From Lujinxingia vulgaris (GTDB taxonomy: Bacteria; Myxococcota_A; Bradymonadia; Bradymonadales; Bradymonadaceae), in NCBI RefSeq assembly GCF_007997005.1, contig NZ_VOSL01000025.1, positions 132,001-196,000 on the forward strand: 64,000 nucleotides of DNA, written 5' to 3'. The notes beneath the pieces are model-generated. The model ran no database searches. It was given only the letters and a program-made list of their open reading frames with translations, and was not told the DNA's origin. The translations under genes were made by a program, and so were the position numbers. Positions 61,231 through 64,000 of the stretch are shown here, piece after piece. Position 1 is the first letter of the stretch; the number at the start of each line of letters is the position of its first letter.

Positions 61231-61980
61231 CTAATCGGCGCGACGCTCAATGATGACCCGGAGAAGTTGTACGTCTTCCGTCGGACGGTTCTCCGGATCC
61301 GTGGGGATGTGTGAGATGGCGCGAACCGTCTCCAGGTCCGCGCAGCGCCCGAACACGGTGTGGCGATCATCGAGGTGGGGTGCGGCGACCTCTGTAATAA
61401 AGAACTGACTGCCGCCACTGTCTGGCCCGAGGTTTGCCATGCTCAGGGTGCCCGGGCGGTCGTGGCGAAGCTCCGGGTCAAACTCATCGGGGATGACGTA
61501 TCCCGGGCCCCCGTAGCCGGTGCCGGTCGGGTCTCCGCCCTGAATCAGAAAGCCCGGGATGACGCGATGAAAGCGTTGTCCGTCATAAAAGGGGAGGCCG
61601 GTGACGGAGCGGTCCGTGTGTGGATCGACATGGGCTTTAAGGCCGCGGGCAAGCCCCACGAAGTTGGCCACGGTCAGAGGCGCGCGCTCCTCGAAAAGCT
61701 CACATGTGATGCTGCCCTGGGTCGTCTCCAGAATCGCCACAAGTTGGCCCCGAGCAGGCAGATCACGTGTGTAGCGGAGTGCGTCGTCGGGCGTAGGTGG
61801 CGTCTGCGCACTCTCCGCCGGGTCGGGCGGAAGCTCTGTTTCAGAGCTCGCCGCAGCTGCCTCCCGGGTGGGTGGCGCCTCAGGAGGGGCCGTCACCGAG
61901 GGGCCGGCACACGCGCCCAGGGCCGAGCTCAACAGCAGGCCGGCCAGGGCACGAGAGGTTTGAGAGCGAAGTTCGGTCAT
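61231..61980 (-). CDS. Cyclophilin-type peptidyl-prolyl isomerase lipoprotein
   Basis: 249 residues. Signal peptide with lipobox LGAC (about residue 23), a ~55-residue Pro/Glu/Ala-rich linker, then a cyclophilin domain with AILETTQGSITCELFEE, FYDGQRFHRVIPGFLIQGGDP, GPGYVIPDEF, LSMANLGPDSGGSQFFIT and VFGRC. The catalytic Arg and the surrounding FHRVIPGFLIQGGD motif are intact. It is an exported folding enzyme, in contrast to the parvulin-like PpiD at 26364. Last gene of a three-gene operon; its start overlaps the upstream gene by 4 bases. Confidence 0.92.
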   Translation of the reverse strand: MTELRSQTSRALAGLLLSSALGACAGPSVTAPPEAPPTREAAAASSETELPPDPAESAQTPPTPDDALRYTRDLPARGQLVAILETTQGSITCELFEERAPLTVANFVGLARGLKAHVDPHTDRSVTGLPFYDGQRFHRVIPGFLIQGGDPTGTGYGGPGYVIPDEFDPELRHDRPGTLSMANLGPDSGGSQFFITEVAAPHLDDRHTVFGRCADLETVRAISHIPTDPENRPTEDVQLLRVIIERRAD

Positions 61981-62756
61981 TGCAGCGGCGTGCAGATGGC
62001 GGTGATGGAGTCGAGCATGCGTCCGGCGCGACCTTCCAGGCCGGTGACGACATGGCCAGGCGGACACTTCAGCGAGAAGTGGGTGCCTCCCCGGCCGCCG
62101 GCGCCGTCGAGCACCTGGCTGTTGGTACCGAGCTTGTAACGCGCGGTGGCCTCGTGGGCGCTGGGATCGGCGATATGCTGTCCCAGGCGTTCCAGAGCCA
62201 GATTGGAGAGGCGCTCGATCTCTTCGACGGTCAACTCACCGAGCGCGTCGGCGCTCTCCGCGATGACAGCTCGTTCTGCTTCAATGGCACGGTCGGCAAC
62301 CTCCGCGCGGGTGACGCGGCTCGCGCTTGTGTCACTCTCCCCGGGCAAACCCGGCCGGGCGATCGTGATTCGGTCTCGCAAGAGCTCGCCCTCGCCGACG
62401 AGCACCACGCCCAGCCAACGTTGTCCGTCGACTTCGCGAGCACGCAGCGGCTCGTCGCTGCCCAGGGGGACCTGGTAGCGGCCCTCAATCACCGAGACAT
62501 AGTGGCGCTCGGTCCACATGGGTTCGGCGGCCATGCCGTCGCGGTAGAGGTTGAACTCCAGGGGGAAGACGCCGCTGATCGGGGCGCCACTCTCATCCTG
62601 AAGCAGTCCGCGGTAGCGGATCTCGACGGCGTCGGGCAGCGCACGCCGAAGATTCTCATCTTCGGCGTGCGCGGTGGCGCCGGTCAGGAGTCCGGTGGCC
62701 ATCAGCGCGGCCACCAGAATGTTGCGAGTAAGGATGGGAAGGCTTTCAGATCGCAT
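61977..62756 (-). CDS. Exported protein with C-terminal jacalin-like motif
   Basis: 259 residues. Signal peptide (MATGLLTGATAHAE). The first half has beta strands (VEIRYRGLLQDESGAPISGVFPLEFNLYRD, YQVPLGSDEPLRAREVDGQRWLGVVLVG) typical of a fiber-tail or S-layer-like surface protein. A helical middle with AERAVIAESADALGELTVEEIE is next. The last ~45 residues show GGRGGTHFSLKCPPGHVVTGLEGRAGRMLDSITAICTPL, similar to jacalin-related domains seen in Myxococcota proteins. Possibly glycan-binding. Middle gene of the operon, overlapping both neighbours (11 and 4 bases). Confidence 0.68.
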   Translation of the reverse strand: MRSESLPILTRNILVAALMATGLLTGATAHAEDENLRRALPDAVEIRYRGLLQDESGAPISGVFPLEFNLYRDGMAAEPMWTERHYVSVIEGRYQVPLGSDEPLRAREVDGQRWLGVVLVGEGELLRDRITIARPGLPGESDTSASRVTRAEVADRAIEAERAVIAESADALGELTVEEIERLSNLALERLGQHIADPSAHEATARYKLGTNSQVLDGAGGRGGTHFSLKCPPGHVVTGLEGRAGRMLDSITAICTPLQ

Positions 62757-63384
62757 CGAGGGGGTTCGCTACAAGTTTGATATTGATGGTGAGCTTGACG
62801 TTAGCAGTGCCGCGCGGGGGGAAGGGCTGGCCTTCCTCGATGCGCGGCTGGCTGGAGGGGATGGCCGCGAACTGCAGGCTCTTGAAGAGCTCGCTGGAGG
62901 CCTCGAGGTTCTCTTCGACAGCCGGAGCGCGCCCGCTGGCGTCTTCGCCGGCGGTGGTGGAGGGGATCGTCGTCAGCAGAATCGTCCCGTCATCCTCCGG
63001 GCTCGTCGCGTCGAGCGGTCCGACATAAATGTCGATGCTGGGCATCTCGAAGTTCAGGCTGTTGTCGGTGATCTCGTAGTCAATGCTGGTGATCTCGACC
63101 GAGCGAAGGCGCTGGCCGATGCCCTGGAGCTCATCGTTGCCGGAGGCTTCGACGATGTCGACAGCGATATCAAACTCGATCGGGTCGAGCTCCACGGCTT
63201 CGGGAGCCGGCTGAGGCTCGGCGTCGCAGTCGACATCGGTGGGGCAGAGGGCGTCGGCGTTCACCTCGAAGTCAAAGGGGATGCCTTCTTCGTAGGTGAT
63301 CGTCGCGATCTCTTCATCAAGAAAGCCGCAGGCCAGCGAAGAGGCCCCGAGGGCGGCGATAAGGGTCAGGGTAGGGCGGGTCAT
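62746..63384 (-). CDS. Lipoprotein of unknown function
   Basis: 212 residues. Lipobox SSLACG near residue 19. The mature part is acidic, beta-rich (PFDFEVNADALCPTDVDCDAE, DPIEFDIAVDIVEASGNDELQ, VEITSIDYEITDNSLNFEMPSIDIYV), with two more cysteines in CPTDVDC and a final strand VKLTINIKL. No family recognised. First gene of the minus-strand operon of three exported proteins. The start at 63384 is chosen to begin with the signal peptide. Confidence 0.7.
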   Translation of the reverse strand: MTRPTLTLIAALGASSLACGFLDEEIATITYEEGIPFDFEVNADALCPTDVDCDAEPQPAPEAVELDPIEFDIAVDIVEASGNDELQGIGQRLRSVEITSIDYEITDNSLNFEMPSIDIYVGPLDATSPEDDGTILLTTIPSTTAGEDASGRAPAVEENLEASSELFKSLQFAAIPSSQPRIEEGQPFPPRGTANVKLTINIKLVANPLDAI

Positions 63385-63511
63385 GGTAAGCCTCTCAGGC
63401 AAGTCAGATGTTGAGCACAAAACGTAGCATGTTCATTCCTAGCAAGAAGCGCGTGTCGATCACAACAGCGAGGTGTTCGTCAGGCGCCAGGCCGCGAAAA
63501 AAGGCGCCGGT

Positions 63512-63540
63512 TTGGAGTTCAGGCTCGTCTGCGCTATACT
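63512..63540 (+). promoter_or_regulatory. Promoter of the right-edge gene
   Basis: TTGGAG (63512-63517), 17-base spacer, TATACT (63535-63540), 55 bases before the ATG at 63595. Good -10 box and spacing. Confidence 0.6.
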
Positions 63541-63594
63541 TACAGGTCGAATTGGAATGAACCCCGCCGTATCGGGCGGGCGAGGAGCACTTAG

Positions 63595-64000
63595 ATGCGT
63601 CGTGACGAGCAAGAATCGAATCCGCCCGAAGACGGGCAGGCTCTAAACGGAGACGCGCTGCTTGATGCCGGGCGTCAGAGCGTGGTGCGTTGTGCAGGCG
63701 TGAGTGAAGTTGCGCTGCGCCGCGACGAGGCGGGCATTCGAGAGAGCCTGGCGGCTCGCGGATGGGAGTACGTGGTCTGCGACGCCCGACAGGTCGAGCC
63801 CTGGCGTAGCGCCCTGCAGCAAGCGCTCGGGGCCTGGGCTCACGCCTGTGGCGAGGCGGCTCAGCTGGCAGATGTGGAGTCTCAGCTCGATACACTCTCT
63901 CTGCTCATGCGCATGCAGCCGGGCGATGGGGCCAGCGAGCGCCAGCGCATGGTGTGTGACGCTGTGGTCGGGGTGAGTGAGGCGTTGACCGAGTGTGCGC
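63595..64000 (+). CDS. Unidentified protein, 3' end outside window
   Basis: ATG at 63595 with GAGGAG ribosome site; the frame stays open to the last base (135 codons). The visible start (MRRDEQESNPPEDGQ) is polar and acidic; the next part has alternating helices and strands (QSVVRCAGVSEVALRRDE, GWEYVVCDARQVEPWRSAL). Six Cys occur in the first 135 residues. I cannot assign a family. The phrase AGVSEVALRRDEAGIRESLAARGWEYVVCDA may be the start of an ATPase or sensor-like protein, which is a weak guess. Confidence 0.6.
   Translation, partial: MRRDEQESNPPEDGQALNGDALLDAGRQSVVRCAGVSEVALRRDEAGIRESLAARGWEYVVCDARQVEPWRSALQQALGAWAHACGEAAQLADVESQLDTLSLLMRMQPGDGASERQRMVCDAVVGVSEALTECA

Overview
The window is about 64 kb of GC-rich, densely coding bacterial chromosome. 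It looks like a deltaproteobacterial or Myxococcota-type genome, possibly a Bradymonadales relative; this lineage is an inference. The basis is Gram-negative envelope machinery (Omp85, Rod system, an Mla-type ATPase, Slt), an AgmX/PglI-type C-terminal domain, many lipoproteins including a cysteine-rich one, a sigma-54 activator, and a jacalin-like CP-x-GH tail protein. I found no insertion sequence, CRISPR array, prophage or rRNA operon.

Layout. 1-10.9 kb is the 3' part of a division and cell-wall (dcw) cluster: murF (5' end outside the window), mraY, ftsW, murG, murB, ddl, ftsQ, ftsA, ftsZ and a strong terminator. murD and murC are absent from their usual slots. 11-16.7 kb holds trmJ, a cysteine-rich lipoprotein, a TonB-like protein, and rpsO-pnp with a long RNA stem in the pnp leader. 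16.9-25.5 kb holds two secreted proteins, a divergent pair of thiol-redox genes (PDZ-thioredoxin and a rearranged DsbD), an FmdB-type zinc ribbon, dnaK and an acidic membrane protein. 25.5-25.9 kb holds two identical tRNA-Gly(GCC) genes, each with its own promoter and terminator. 26.4-35.7 kb holds ppiD and the elongasome genes mreB-mreC-mreD-mrdA-mrdB followed by a tandem-fused MlaF-like ATPase. 35.7-47.8 kb is mostly metabolic and housekeeping: MazG-like, Rieske, aldehyde dehydrogenase, PfkB kinase, PHP protein, FxsA, transaldolase, serS, an RND/MMPL exporter, ruvX and mltG. 47.8-64 kb holds an AgmX-like protein, a sigma-54 activator overlapping a one-POTRA Omp85 gene, Slt, lipoproteins, a PP2C phosphatase, dprA, a class V aminotransferase, a three-gene operon of exported proteins that includes a cyclophilin, and the start of a gene that leaves the window.

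The common theme is envelope construction: peptidoglycan precursors (MurF, MraY, MurG, MurB, Ddl), the divisome (FtsW/Q/A/Z), the elongasome (MreBCD, PBP2, RodA), glycan cleavage (MltG, Slt), periplasmic folding and thiol chemistry (PpiD, cyclophilin, DsbD-like, PDZ-thioredoxin), and outer-membrane insertion or lipid transport (Omp85, MlaF-like). The most unusual points are the missing murC/murD, the pnp leader RNA stem, the MlaF-MlaF fusion with a degenerate second signature motif, the reversed domain order of the DsbD-like protein, a PHP protein that lacks a metal ligand and carries a basic SKGG/RGG tail, and a G-rich 0.6-kb intergenic region with repeats.
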